A stretch of DNA of 64,000 bases from an uncultured Sutterella sp. (GTDB lineage Bacteria; Pseudomonadota; Gammaproteobacteria; Burkholderiales; Burkholderiaceae_F). The notes beneath the pieces are model-generated. The model did not search any database, was not told the origin of the DNA, and worked only from the letters and a program-made list of their open reading frames with translations. This document shows positions 16,301 through 25,373 of the stretch, in pieces (the first letter of the stretch is position 1; the number at the start of each line of letters is the position of its first letter). The position numbers were made by a program, and so were the translations under genes. Location of the stretch: NCBI GenBank assembly GCA_902463725.1, contig CABQGK010000007.1, positions 1-64,000 of the forward strand. The letters run 5' to 3'.

Positions 16301-18388
16301 TCAGGCCAAACGGGCGATTTCTGCCACCTTGTTCATCGCGTGGTAGAGCGCCTTCAGCAATGCGTGGCGATTAGCACGCAACTTGGGATCGTCAGCATTG
16401 ACCATCACCGAAGCAAAGAAGCTGTCGACTGCATCTTTAAGCCCTGCCACATCACGCAGAGTACTTTCATAGTCCCCCGCGGCAAAGTGTGCTTCAGCGC
16501 GCGGACTCACTGCGTCAAGCTGTGAGGCAAGCGCTTTCTCCGCTGGTTCCACAAGAAGCGACACATCGACCGATTCAGCAATCGGTTCTTCACACTTCTT
16601 GAGAATATTGACAATGCGCTTGTTCGCCGCGGTGAGCGCCTGCGCTTCGGGCAACTCCATATAAGCACGAACGGCAGCCAAGCGCTTCGTCACATCATCA
16701 AGGCGCGTTAACTCCAACGCGAGCACAGCATCCACCTCTAGGGTGCTGTAGCCCATATCGCGCAGCATGACACGCAAGCGGTCAGAGAAGAACTGCAGAA
16801 GCTCTGCTCGGTGATCTCCAATCCCCGCGACGCCCTGCTCTTCAGCCCAGGCGTCGTTAATGAGATCTTCAAGCGAAAGCGACAAGGTCTTTTCAATCAG
16901 CATACGCAACACGCCGAGTGCGTGACGGCGTAGCGCAAAGGGATCCTTTTCGCCCGTGGGCATCTGGCCGATACCAAACATGCCGATGAGCGTCTCCATC
17001 TTATCGGCAAGCGCCACCGCTAAGCTAACGGGGCTCGACGGAAGTTCATCCCCAGCATAACGCGGCTGGTAGTGCTCACGAATCGCAAGCGCCACTTCAT
17101 CGGACTCACCATCGTGGCGAGCATAGTACTCACCCATGATGCCCTGCAGTTCAGGGAACTCGCCCACCATGAGTGTACGCAGGTCAGCCTTAGCTAAGAG
17201 CGCAGCGCGTTCGGCAGCTGAGACATCTGCACCGAGTCGCTTGGCAAAGCGTCCAGCCATGGCTTTCACACGGCGCATACGTTCAGCCTGAGAGCCGAGC
17301 TTATTGTGATAGACCACATGCCGCAGACCATCCACACGACTTTCAAGCGTCTGCTGGCGATCCTGGTCGTAGAAGAACTTCGCATCGGCCAAACGGGCGC
17401 GAACGACACGCGCATTACCTGAAGAAATTGCTGCGCCCCCATCCTTAGCTTCAAGTTGGGAAACGAGCAAGAAGCGGTTCATGAGGCGAGAATCGGGACC
17501 GCGCAACGCAAAGTACTTCTGATTGAGCTGCATGGTCAGAATCAAGCACTCTTCAGGCACTTCCAAGAACTCTGCGTCAAACTGGCTTTCGTAGACAACC
17601 GGCCACTCCGTCAGTGAGGTGACCTCTTCGAGGAGGTCCTCCGGCATGATGACGCTCGCGCCAAGCGCTGCGGCCCGCTCCGTAAGCGCAGTGCGAAGCG
17701 CTTCACGTCGCGCCTCAAAACTTGCCATCACACGCGCAGCGCGTAGCGTCTCTTCATATTGATCCGCCTCAGCAATCTCAACGGACTCATGCGTATGAAA
17801 ACGATGCCCCATCGTGATACGCCCAGCGTCAAGCCCGAAAAGCTTAACGGGCACAATCTCAGCGCCAAGCAACGCCACGAGATGCTTGACAGGACGCACA
17901 AACGAAACCGTCGTTTCTCCGTCAGCGAGCTGGTAGGTCATCACTTTGGGAATGGGCAACGCCTTCACAGCCGATTCGAGTGCGCTCTGAAGTCCTTGTG
18001 CAAGCGCGATCCCAGGACGAACCCCTTCAAAGTAGAGAATCTCATTTTTTCCATCATGGATGCGCTTGAGTTTGCTCACATCGCAGGGAATGCCCAACGC
18101 GGCCATTTTCTTTTCAAGTGTAGGCGTGGCAGCGCCATTGGCATCGAGCCCAATGCGCACTGGCACGAGCTTCTGCTCAAAGGGAACGTCGGGGCTCACG
18201 GCGAGCACATCACTGATATGCACCGCAAGACGACGGGGCGACGCATACGGCGTAACCGCCGATACTGCCGTCGTAAAACCTTCGCTCTTCAGAGCACTGA
18301 AAATCCCATCAGCAAAGGCCTGCATGAGCTTATGAAGCGCCTTCGGCGGGAGTTCTTCGGTCTGCAATTCAACCAACAAATTCTGCAT
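16301..18388 (-). CDS. glyS: Glycyl-tRNA synthetase beta subunit
   Basis: Beta subunit of the alpha2beta2 glycyl-tRNA synthetase; contributes the tRNA-binding and anticodon-binding parts. It is 695 aa, the normal length. The N-terminus LLVELQTEELPPKALHKL is the family signature, followed by the HD-like region and the C-terminal anticodon-binding (DALR-like) domain. It lies 27 bp after glyQ on the same strand and is co-transcribed with it. Confidence 0.97.
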   Translation of the reverse strand: MQNLLVELQTEELPPKALHKLMQAFADGIFSALKSEGFTTAVSAVTPYASPRRLAVHISDVLAVSPDVPFEQKLVPVRIGLDANGAATPTLEKKMAALGIPCDVSKLKRIHDGKNEILYFEGVRPGIALAQGLQSALESAVKALPIPKVMTYQLADGETTVSFVRPVKHLVALLGAEIVPVKLFGLDAGRITMGHRFHTHESVEIAEADQYEETLRAARVMASFEARREALRTALTERAAALGASVIMPEDLLEEVTSLTEWPVVYESQFDAEFLEVPEECLILTMQLNQKYFALRGPDSRLMNRFLLVSQLEAKDGGAAISSGNARVVRARLADAKFFYDQDRQQTLESRVDGLRHVVYHNKLGSQAERMRRVKAMAGRFAKRLGADVSAAERAALLAKADLRTLMVGEFPELQGIMGEYYARHDGESDEVALAIREHYQPRYAGDELPSSPVSLAVALADKMETLIGMFGIGQMPTGEKDPFALRRHALGVLRMLIEKTLSLSLEDLINDAWAEEQGVAGIGDHRAELLQFFSDRLRVMLRDMGYSTLEVDAVLALELTRLDDVTKRLAAVRAYMELPEAQALTAANKRIVNILKKCEEPIAESVDVSLLVEPAEKALASQLDAVSPRAEAHFAAGDYESTLRDVAGLKDAVDSFFASVMVNADDPKLRANRHALLKALYHAMNKVAEIARLA

Positions 18389-18415
18389 TTCTCTGTTTCT
18401 CCACGCTTGTCGCCA

Positions 18416-19321
18416 TTAGTTCGCTTTCTTGAGCATCGGGAAGCCCAAACGCTCACGAGAATCGTAGTAGCTCTGAGCCACAGCACGGGAAATCGTACGA
18501 ATACGCGCAATATACGCGGCACGTTCTGTCACGGAAATCGCCCCGTGGGCGTCAAGCAGATTGAAGGTATGCCCCGCCTTTAGCACCATTTCATAGGCTG
18601 GCAGAGCTAGATTGGCATCCATGAGGCGCTTGGCTTCGCTCTCGAAGTAATCGAACTGCTTGAGCAATTTATCGCAATCGCTGGCCTCAAAGTTGTAGAC
18701 GCTTTGCTCAACTTCGTTTTGGTGGAACACGTCCCCGTAGGTGAGCACGCGCGTCTCGCCATCAGGATCCTTCCACGTCGTGTAGACCAAATCAAAGACG
18801 TTATCGCAATTTTGCAAATACATGGTGAGACGTTCAAGGCCGTACGTAATCTCACCCGTAATCGGCTTACACTCGAGACCGCCGACCTGTTGGAAGTACG
18901 TGAACTGCGTCACCTCCATGCCATTCATCCACACTTCCCAGCCGAGCCCCCAAGCGCCGAGCGTCGGATTCTCCCAGTTGTCTTCTACAAATCGAATGTC
19001 ATTGACTTCCGTGTCGATACCGAGTGCACGCAAGCTACCGAGATAGAGATCAACAATATTCGTCGGCGCAGGCTTGAGCACCACCTGATACTGATGGTGC
19101 TGATGCAGGCGGTTGGGATTCTCGCCATAACGAGCGTCCTTGGGGCGTCGAGAAGGCTGAACATAAGCTGCACGCCATGGCTCTGGCCCAAGAGCTCTTA
19201 AAAAAGTGGCTGTGTGCGAGGTTCCTGCCCCCACCTCAAGATCGATAGGTTGCAGAAGTGCGCAACCCTGACGATTCCAATATTCCTGCAGACGCAGAAT
19301 TACTTCCTGAAAGGTAATCAT
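18416..19321 (-). CDS. glyQ: Glycyl-tRNA synthetase alpha subunit
   Basis: Catalytic class II alpha subunit that activates glycine. It is 301 aa. Recognisable blocks are YWNRQGCALLQPIDLEVGAG at the N-terminus, RRPKDARYGENPNRLHQHHQ and GWEVWMNGMEVTQFTYFQQ. It is the first gene of the glyQS pair. lnt ends about 212 bp upstream with no gene between. Confidence 0.98.
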   Translation of the reverse strand: MITFQEVILRLQEYWNRQGCALLQPIDLEVGAGTSHTATFLRALGPEPWRAAYVQPSRRPKDARYGENPNRLHQHHQYQVVLKPAPTNIVDLYLGSLRALGIDTEVNDIRFVEDNWENPTLGAWGLGWEVWMNGMEVTQFTYFQQVGGLECKPITGEITYGLERLTMYLQNCDNVFDLVYTTWKDPDGETRVLTYGDVFHQNEVEQSVYNFEASDCDKLLKQFDYFESEAKRLMDANLALPAYEMVLKAGHTFNLLDAHGAISVTERAAYIARIRTISRAVAQSYYDSRERLGFPMLKKAN

Positions 19322-19533
19322 TCGTTGTTGCCGCCGATTGCTCGACGCCTATTTGTTGTTGATCAGACGGGACCGTTGTCCCCATGCTCCACAGGGAGAA
19401 TCGCCCGTGTCGACTCTGCCCCATCCAATTGTCTAGGCACAATATCCCCAATAGGCGCGCCATCAGCAAAAATCGTTCACGGATGAGCTGCTGAGGCAAT
19501 CCTTGCGGAGAAAAATGTCCCTAAAAAGATTGC

Positions 19534-21111
19534 CTATTTTAACACCCCCTGCCCTGATTCACTCAAGCGCGTTTGGCAAGAGAACTTCCGAAAACCTAAG
19601 AGAATCAGTGCAATGGCTGCACAAAGCACAATCAGGGGTAAGGTTCCTACACGCACAAAAGGCGTGGGCTGTCCCTCTGCGAGCGGAACCGACACCACAG
19701 CATAAAGCGCCCCGCGCTCATCAAAGACTTGTGACAGGGTGCCATCGGGACGGATAACCGCCGAAAGACCATTGTTCGACGCAGCAACAATGGGCCGCGC
19801 GACCTCCTTGGCTCGAAGACGACTCATTTGCAGGTGCTGAGCATTGACGGCTTCACCAAACCAACCAAGGTTCGCAGTAAGGGCCACCAATGTAGGCGCT
19901 CGCCCTGTGTGCCAATAGCCGCGTAACGTATCCGAAAAGAGATTCTCGTAGCAAATAAGCAGTCCGACCGCGGTTCCCTGAATGTCTAGCGTCGCTTGTT
20001 CGGGTGAGCCTGGTGTCAGATCAGCCATCGGAATACCAAGTAGATTGATAAACCAGCGTGCACCTGAAGGCACAAATTCTCCAAAGGGTACGAGGTGGCG
20101 CTTATCGACCTGCCCAAGTTCCCCTTGCTCATCGAGGACAAAGGTCGTGTTGTAAAACCGACCTTGCTCACGACGGAATGCATTGACAAAGGTAGGAACG
20201 CGCGTCTGAGCAAGCAGTTCCGCTAGCGCCGCGCGTGTGGCAAGAGACAGTCGATCCACTGGCTCATTAATGATACCCTCTGGCAGTAGCGCAAATAACG
20301 GTGGCGTTTTCGTGCGAATCAACCCTGCCGAACGCGCCTCAATGACCGCTTCGATACGGGTCTTAGGATCGACACGCATAAATGCATCGACAACAGGGAG
20401 CGATGGCTGCATCACCTCGACATACGTCTCGCCCACCATATGGCTCCACTCGTGTTTGTCAGCGAGCGTACCACCGCCCCAGAGAAGTGCTGCAAGCAAG
20501 AGCGCGAAGAGCTTCTCACGCGCTCTACCAAGCATAAGCACCAAAAGCGCCGCCGAGAAAAGCACAAGGGCAAGTAGTACCGCAAACTCGCCCCCAATTG
20601 GCGCCCAGCCCCCAAGCGGCATATTGACAGCTAAATACGCGGGATTAAGCCAATCAAAATTGAGGATCGCACGCCCCCTCAGCCACTCCATCAAGGTGAA
20701 AAGAAACGCCCAAAGTAGCCCATATTCGCAGAGGCTACGCTGAGCGCGCACTCCCAAAAGGAGCGCCGTCATCACGGGCGAGAGTGAAAGTAGTAGCGCC
20801 AGCAACACTACGCCCGCTTGAGCCACTAACCACGGCAAGTGCCCATGCTCAGTCATGGAGTTTGCTGTCCACTGAAGTCCGAGCGTAAACCACCCCAGTC
20901 CAAAAGCCAACGAAAGGCAGACCATTTGAGTGCGTAACGGGGCGCGTTCAAGCAGTAGTAGCCAACTCATCAATCCGAGTAGCGCAAACGCCCACTCATT
21001 GGCTGGCGCAAATCCCCGCTGCAGTAGCATGCCAGAGATAAACGCCCCAACCAAGGTGGCCACGCCGCTGAATCGTGAACCCCAACTTTTATGCGCCAAT
21101 GCGCCCGTCAT
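19534..21111 (-). CDS. lnt: Apolipoprotein N-acyltransferase
   Basis: Inner-membrane enzyme that adds the third acyl chain to lipoproteins such as Pal. An N-terminal multi-helix membrane domain (about 1-215) is followed by a periplasmic nitrilase-fold domain with catalytic Glu278 (LLPEGIINEP), Lys337 (DKRHLVPFGE) and Cys387 (LLICYENLF), counted from the ATG at 21111. The last matches E. coli Cys387. The open frame begins at a TTG overlapping the corC stop. The ATG at 21111 with GGCGAGAG upstream is preferred (525 aa). A C-terminal membrane helix closes the protein. corC-lnt is a conserved pair. Confidence 0.95.
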   Translation of the reverse strand: MTGALAHKSWGSRFSGVATLVGAFISGMLLQRGFAPANEWAFALLGLMSWLLLLERAPLRTQMVCLSLAFGLGWFTLGLQWTANSMTEHGHLPWLVAQAGVVLLALLLSLSPVMTALLLGVRAQRSLCEYGLLWAFLFTLMEWLRGRAILNFDWLNPAYLAVNMPLGGWAPIGGEFAVLLALVLFSAALLVLMLGRAREKLFALLLAALLWGGGTLADKHEWSHMVGETYVEVMQPSLPVVDAFMRVDPKTRIEAVIEARSAGLIRTKTPPLFALLPEGIINEPVDRLSLATRAALAELLAQTRVPTFVNAFRREQGRFYNTTFVLDEQGELGQVDKRHLVPFGEFVPSGARWFINLLGIPMADLTPGSPEQATLDIQGTAVGLLICYENLFSDTLRGYWHTGRAPTLVALTANLGWFGEAVNAQHLQMSRLRAKEVARPIVAASNNGLSAVIRPDGTLSQVFDERGALYAVVSVPLAEGQPTPFVRVGTLPLIVLCAAIALILLGFRKFSCQTRLSESGQGVLK

Positions 21112-21125
21112 GGCTAGCTCTCGCC

Positions 21126-22007
21126 TCAATCACGGGGGGCGCTCGATTGACCGGTAGCGCCCTCGGCAGGAATCGGCTCCACCGAGAGTAGACGAACCTG
21201 ACGATCGTCACCGCTGAGCACGCGGAATCGGAATCCGCTTTCCTCGATCATCTCACCCTTACGTGGCACATGCTCAAAGCGGTCGGTAATTAACCCCCCA
21301 ATCGTCTCCAAGCGCTCATCCTCAAGGCGCGAGCCAAAGTACTCGTTAAACTGCTCAAGCTCGGTCCACGCACGCACGCGCCAGCGTCCAGGGCCGTCAG
21401 GCTGAATATTCAGGCTGGTGTCATCGTGATCAAACTCATCACTGATATCCCCCACGATCTGTTCGAGGACGTCTTCAATGGTAATGAGCCCAGAGATGCT
21501 GCCGAACTCATCAATGACAAGCGCCATGTGGCTACGCGTAGTCTTAAAGTCACGCAGTAACACATTAATGGGCTGGGTTTCGGGGATAAAGCGCGCGGGG
21601 CGAATCATCGCGCGCACATCGGCATCAGGGTGTAGTAGTAGCTGAAGTAGATCCTTAGCGTGGAGAACGCCCACCACATTGTCAAGATCACCGTCAATGG
21701 CAGGAAAGCGTGAATGTCCCGATCGAATCAACTCTTCGAGCCACGTTTTTTGCGGCATCGACAAGTCCACCGCATCCACTTGTGCACGCGGAATCATCAG
21801 ATCTGCCGCCCGCAAATCCGCCACCTCTAGTGCGCCCTCCATCATAGAGAGCGTATCATCGTCGAAAACATCGCGCCGCCGCGCCTCTTTGAGCATTTCA
21901 AGCACAGTCGTGCGGTCGCTAACATCCTCTACGTGAAAAAGTGCTGAGAGGCGATCGAAAAAAGTCCTATTTTTTCCCTGACTTGGGGGTTCACTAGCGT
22001 TGGACAT
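21126..22007 (-). CDS. corC: CorC/HlyC-family CBS-domain protein
   Basis: Cytoplasmic protein with two CBS domains (about 60-175, MIPRAQVDAV and DEFGSISGLITIEDVLEQIV) followed by the small CorC_HlyC domain (about 195-280). CorC has been linked to Mg/Co efflux; its molecular function is not settled. The open frame starts at 22055, but AGGAAGG lies just before the ATG at 22007 (293 aa), which begins MSNASEPPSQ. The neighbours ybeY and lnt are the usual ones. A TATACT on the minus strand near 22087-22092 could be an internal promoter. Confidence 0.93.
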   Translation of the reverse strand: MSNASEPPSQGKNRTFFDRLSALFHVEDVSDRTTVLEMLKEARRRDVFDDDTLSMMEGALEVADLRAADLMIPRAQVDAVDLSMPQKTWLEELIRSGHSRFPAIDGDLDNVVGVLHAKDLLQLLLHPDADVRAMIRPARFIPETQPINVLLRDFKTTRSHMALVIDEFGSISGLITIEDVLEQIVGDISDEFDHDDTSLNIQPDGPGRWRVRAWTELEQFNEYFGSRLEDERLETIGGLITDRFEHVPRKGEMIEESGFRFRVLSGDDRQVRLLSVEPIPAEGATGQSSAPRD

Positions 22008-22124
22008 ACCTTCCTGGGGTGACTCACGGATGAAGTGTGCTCCGCGCATGCGCACTAGGCGCCCATTTGCTGAGCCAAGTTTTTCTAGTATACAAAAGAA
22101 AACCGTGCTAGCAATGGCGCACCG

Positions 22125-22604
22125 TCAATCATGCACAATGCCAATCTTGTCACTGTAAGGGTCGGGGAACTTAAGCGAGAGCATCACTTGCGTTTCCTTG
22201 GCCTCCATCACCTCGGCTTCCTCCTCATTGAGGTGGTCATAGCCGTGGGCATGCAATGTTCCATGCACAAGCATATGAGCAAGGTGCTCTTTGAAAGTTT
22301 TCCCCTGCTCCTCGGCCTCACGACGCACTACTGGCACACAAATCACAATGTCAGCACTCACCTCGGGCTCTGTCGTGTAGTTGAAGGTGAGCACATTGGT
22401 CGCATATTGCTTGTGACGATACGCGCTGTTGAGCTCCAACCCCTCATCCACATCCACAAAGCGCACCGTCATCTCGGTGTTGCGCTCACATGCGCGACGC
22501 ATCCACCGCTCAAGCGTTTCTTTGCGCGGGACGTCTGAGAAAGCGGAACGATTTTGTGTGTGCAGCACTAACTCAGGCTGCTCATTCTTGATGACTTTCT
22601 TCAT
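22125..22604 (-). CDS. ybeY: Endoribonuclease YbeY
   Basis: Single-strand-specific metallo-RNase for 16S rRNA 3'-end maturation and 70S quality control. The zinc motif HGTLHAHGYDH carries the three His ligands, preceded by TNVLTFNY and ADIVICVPVV. The open frame extends far upstream through phoH sequence. The ATG at 22604, with AAGGA five bases before it, gives 159 aa, the family length. It overlaps the phoH 3' end by 23 bp, so translation is coupled. Confidence 0.95.
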   Translation of the reverse strand: MKKVIKNEQPELVLHTQNRSAFSDVPRKETLERWMRRACERNTEMTVRFVDVDEGLELNSAYRHKQYATNVLTFNYTTEPEVSADIVICVPVVRREAEEQGKTFKEHLAHMLVHGTLHAHGYDHLNEEEAEVMEAKETQVMLSLKFPDPYSDKIGIVHD

Positions 22605-23625
22605 GCTTGTCCTTGCCACTGGGCGTTTTTTTCTCCGAGGGGCCTTTTTGCTCATCAGCCTCGTACGCTTCAACAATACGCGCCACAAGCGGGTGGCGCA
22701 CCACATCAGAGGCCGTAAAGCGCGTAATTGAAATACCACGGACGCCGTTCAAAATTCTCGCCGCTTGCTTAAGACCCGAAGGAACGCCTTTGGGTAAGTC
22801 AATTTGCGTGATATCGCCCGTGATCACAGCTTTCGACCCAAAGCCAATACGCGTCAAGAACATCTTCATCTGTTCTGGCGTGGTGTTCTGAGCTTCATCG
22901 AGAATAATGAAAGCGTTATTGAGGGTACGCCCACGCATATAGGCAAGGGGCGCCACTTCAATGAGCTGCCGCTCCATAAGGCGCTGGCTTTTTTCAAAGC
23001 CCATCAGATCAAAAAGCGCATCATAGAGCGGGCGCAAATAAGGATCGACCTTCTGCGTCAAATCCCCTGGCAAAAAGCCGAGCCGTTCACCCGCCTCCAC
23101 GGCGGGACGCGTCAGCACGATACGCTCGACACTTCCGCGCTCAAAAGCATCGACAGCACACGCAACCGCCAAATAGGTCTTACCGGTCCCAGCGGGGCCA
23201 ATCCCAAAGCTAATATCGTGCGCAAGAATCGCATTGAGGTAGAGCCGCTGATTGGTCGTACGCCCCTGCAAGTCACGGCGGCGCGTTTTCAGATCAATCT
23301 CTCCCTGACCATCGTCCATATCAGAAATGGCACGCTTTTGCCCTTGATCGCGACCGACAAAAAGCCACTGTACATCTTGGACGTCTAGCGAACGACCCGT
23401 CTTTTCCACCTGACGCAAAAGCCGATCGAGCAGACGCCCTCCCTCTTGAAGCGCCGACTCTTCACCTGACAACGTAAAGACGCTACCGCGGCGGCGAATC
23501 TGTATGCCCAAGTTCGAGGCCAATTCACGAATATTTTGATCGGTTGGCCCACACAGTGCTGCAAGCGCCGTGTTGCTTGTCTCAAGCGAGATCGTCAGCG
23601 TACCGTCTTCCCTCTTTCTTTGCAT
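22582..23625 (-). CDS. phoH: PhoH-like ATPase (YbeZ)
   Basis: Cytoplasmic P-loop ATPase that works with YbeY in RNA metabolism. An N-terminal KH-like part (about 10-75) is followed by the PhoH domain with Walker A GIGPAGTGKTYLAVA, TRPAVEAGERLGFLPGDL, and Walker B AFIILDEAQNTTPEQMK. GGGAG eight bases before the ATG at 23625 favours that start (347 aa) over the upstream ATGs. It is embedded in the conserved miaB-phoH-ybeY-corC-lnt run. Confidence 0.95.
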   Translation of the reverse strand: MQRKREDGTLTISLETSNTALAALCGPTDQNIRELASNLGIQIRRRGSVFTLSGEESALQEGGRLLDRLLRQVEKTGRSLDVQDVQWLFVGRDQGQKRAISDMDDGQGEIDLKTRRRDLQGRTTNQRLYLNAILAHDISFGIGPAGTGKTYLAVACAVDAFERGSVERIVLTRPAVEAGERLGFLPGDLTQKVDPYLRPLYDALFDLMGFEKSQRLMERQLIEVAPLAYMRGRTLNNAFIILDEAQNTTPEQMKMFLTRIGFGSKAVITGDITQIDLPKGVPSGLKQAARILNGVRGISITRFTASDVVRHPLVARIVEAYEADEQKGPSEKKTPSGKDKHEESHQE

Positions 23626-23672
23626 TAACTCTTCTCCCATCACAGGCGCTGTAGCTCAGAAATTCAAACCGC

Positions 23673-24998
23673 TTACGCTACCAGTTCGCCGCCAAGCGAA
23701 TGAGGATAAACCTCGGTGATGCGTACCAGCGCCATGCTGTCTTTGAGCGAGGCATCCCCTTTGAAGTTCACAATACGATTATTATCGGTTCGTGCCATCA
23801 AATAGCCCTCACCGCGACGAGCAGGCCCTAACACAAGAACGCGTTGCACAGTCCCTAGCATAGACGTACTAATTTTCGTAGCGTTGGCATCAATCGCCGC
23901 TTGCAGGCGTTGTAGTCGCGCAAGCTTCACATCGTAAGGTGTATCGTCTGGCATACGCGCGGCTGGGGTACCTGGCCTGGGGCTAAAGACAAAGGAGAAA
24001 CTCGCATCAAAGCCAATCTCTTCAATGAGCTTCATGGTCTGCTCAAAGTCCTCCTCGGTTTCCCCTGGAAAGCCCACAATAAAGTCCGTAGCTATCGCGA
24101 TATCAGGACGCACCGCACGCAGACGCCGAATGATGGACTTATATTCGAGCACACTGTAGCCACGCTTCATGGCCGCAAGCACACGATCCGAGCCTGCCTG
24201 CACGGGCAGATGCACATGGTTGACCAATTTCGGTAAACGGGCATAGGCATCGATCAGGCGCTGCGAAAACTCCCTCGGATGATTTGTCGTATAACGGATA
24301 CGTTCAATCCCATCGATCTCCGAGACATACTCAAGGAGCAGAGCAAAGTCAACGGGCTGCCCATCGGGGCCCATGCCGCGATAGGCATTGACATTCTGTC
24401 CGAGTAGTGTTACTTCTTTGACGCCTTGGTCTGCAAGCTGCGCAACCTCAAGCAACACATCGACCAACGGGCGAGAGATCTCTTCACCTCGGGTATATGG
24501 CACGACGCAGTATGAGCAGTACTTGGAGCAGCCTTCCATAATCGAGACAAAAGCAGCTGCGCCATCAGCCTTAGGAGCTGGAAGATGATCAAACTTCTCA
24601 ATCTCAGGGAAACTCACATCCACCTGCGGACGATTGGTCTGACGGCGACGTTCAAGCATCTCTGGGAGGCGATGCAGGGTCTGCGGCCCAAACACCACAT
24701 CTACATACGGCGCACGCTTAACTACGTTCTCACCCTCTTGGCTCGCAACACACCCTCCGACCGCAATCATGAGATCAGGGTGAAGCGCCTTCATCTCACG
24801 AATACGCCCCAAATCTGAGAACGTCTTTTCCTGAGACTTCTCACGGATGGAACATGTGTTCATCACGACAAGATTGGCTTCGGAAAGATCTTCCGTGCGC
24901 TCATAGCCTTCACGAGCGAGCAGGTCGACAATGCGCGAAGAGTCGTAGTCGTTCATTTGGCAGCCAAAGCTGCGGAGGTAGAGTTTCTTGCTTGTCAC
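23673..24998 (-). CDS. miaB: tRNA-2-methylthio-N6-dimethylallyladenosine synthase
   Basis: Radical-SAM methylthiotransferase that modifies i6A37 of tRNAs reading U-starting codons. It is 441 aa. The N-terminal UPF0004 domain has the auxiliary cluster cysteines Cys13, Cys49 and Cys83. The radical-SAM CxxxCxxC is Cys157/161/164 in GCSKYCSYC, and a C-terminal TRAM domain (about 378-441) follows. It is first in the run leading to glyQS, 47 bp before phoH. A 214-bp gap separates it from the tRNA gene upstream. Confidence 0.97.
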   Translation of the reverse strand: MTSKKLYLRSFGCQMNDYDSSRIVDLLAREGYERTEDLSEANLVVMNTCSIREKSQEKTFSDLGRIREMKALHPDLMIAVGGCVASQEGENVVKRAPYVDVVFGPQTLHRLPEMLERRRQTNRPQVDVSFPEIEKFDHLPAPKADGAAAFVSIMEGCSKYCSYCVVPYTRGEEISRPLVDVLLEVAQLADQGVKEVTLLGQNVNAYRGMGPDGQPVDFALLLEYVSEIDGIERIRYTTNHPREFSQRLIDAYARLPKLVNHVHLPVQAGSDRVLAAMKRGYSVLEYKSIIRRLRAVRPDIAIATDFIVGFPGETEEDFEQTMKLIEEIGFDASFSFVFSPRPGTPAARMPDDTPYDVKLARLQRLQAAIDANATKISTSMLGTVQRVLVLGPARRGEGYLMARTDNNRIVNFKGDASLKDSMALVRITEVYPHSLGGELVA

Positions 24999-25164
24999 GG
25001 TGGTGTCGAAAAAGAGAGGGTTCTGTCAAAGGGCGCCTGCCAGGCGTCAGTAAAACGGACCAAGATGATGCCCGTCTCAGATGGCGATCAGTATAACAAA
25101 GCAAGCTTATCGGTCCGCGTGCGGAAAAACGCCTTTTCGATAGGGCAGCGTCAGAGAACCAACA

Positions 25165-25203
25165 CAAAGAGAAAACCCCGCACCACGAATCGTGGAACGG
25201 GGT
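25165..25203 (-). terminator. Intrinsic terminator of the tRNA-Met gene
   Basis: ACCCCG (25175-25180) pairs with CGGGGT (25198-25203), and inside it CCACG (25183-25187) pairs with CGTGG (25191-25195). On the minus strand TTTTCTCTTTG follows. It begins about ten bases after the tRNA CCA end. Confidence 0.85.
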
Positions 25204-25212
25204 GGAATTCTG

Positions 25213-25289
25213 TGGTGGCGCATCACGGATTCGAACCGCGGACACAAGGATTATGATTCCTCTGCTCTAACCGACTGAGCTAATGCGCC
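25213..25289 (-). tRNA. tRNA-Met(CAT), probably elongator
   Basis: A 77-nt cloverleaf on the minus strand: acceptor GGCGCAT pairs with ATGCGCC, D-arm GCTC/GAGC, anticodon stem GAGGA/TCCTT around the loop ATCATAA (anticodon CAT), T-arm CGCGG-TTCGAAT-CCGTG, and an encoded CCA. The 1-72 pair is formed, unlike an initiator tRNA. A CAT anticodon could also belong to tRNA-Ile2 modified by TilS; the elongator methionine call is the more likely. Confidence 0.93.
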
Positions 25290-25373
25290 ACTGAGGAGAA
25301 GCATTATGCCCAACAATAGGCTTCTCGTCAAGAGGGATGATAAATTTTGTTACATTTAGCTAATTTACTTCAT

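Noticed and set aside
17759..18583. Plus-strand open frames antisense to glyS and glyQ
   Set aside because: They are shadows of two certain synthetase genes. Composition is Arg/Ser/His-rich with no recognisable domain.
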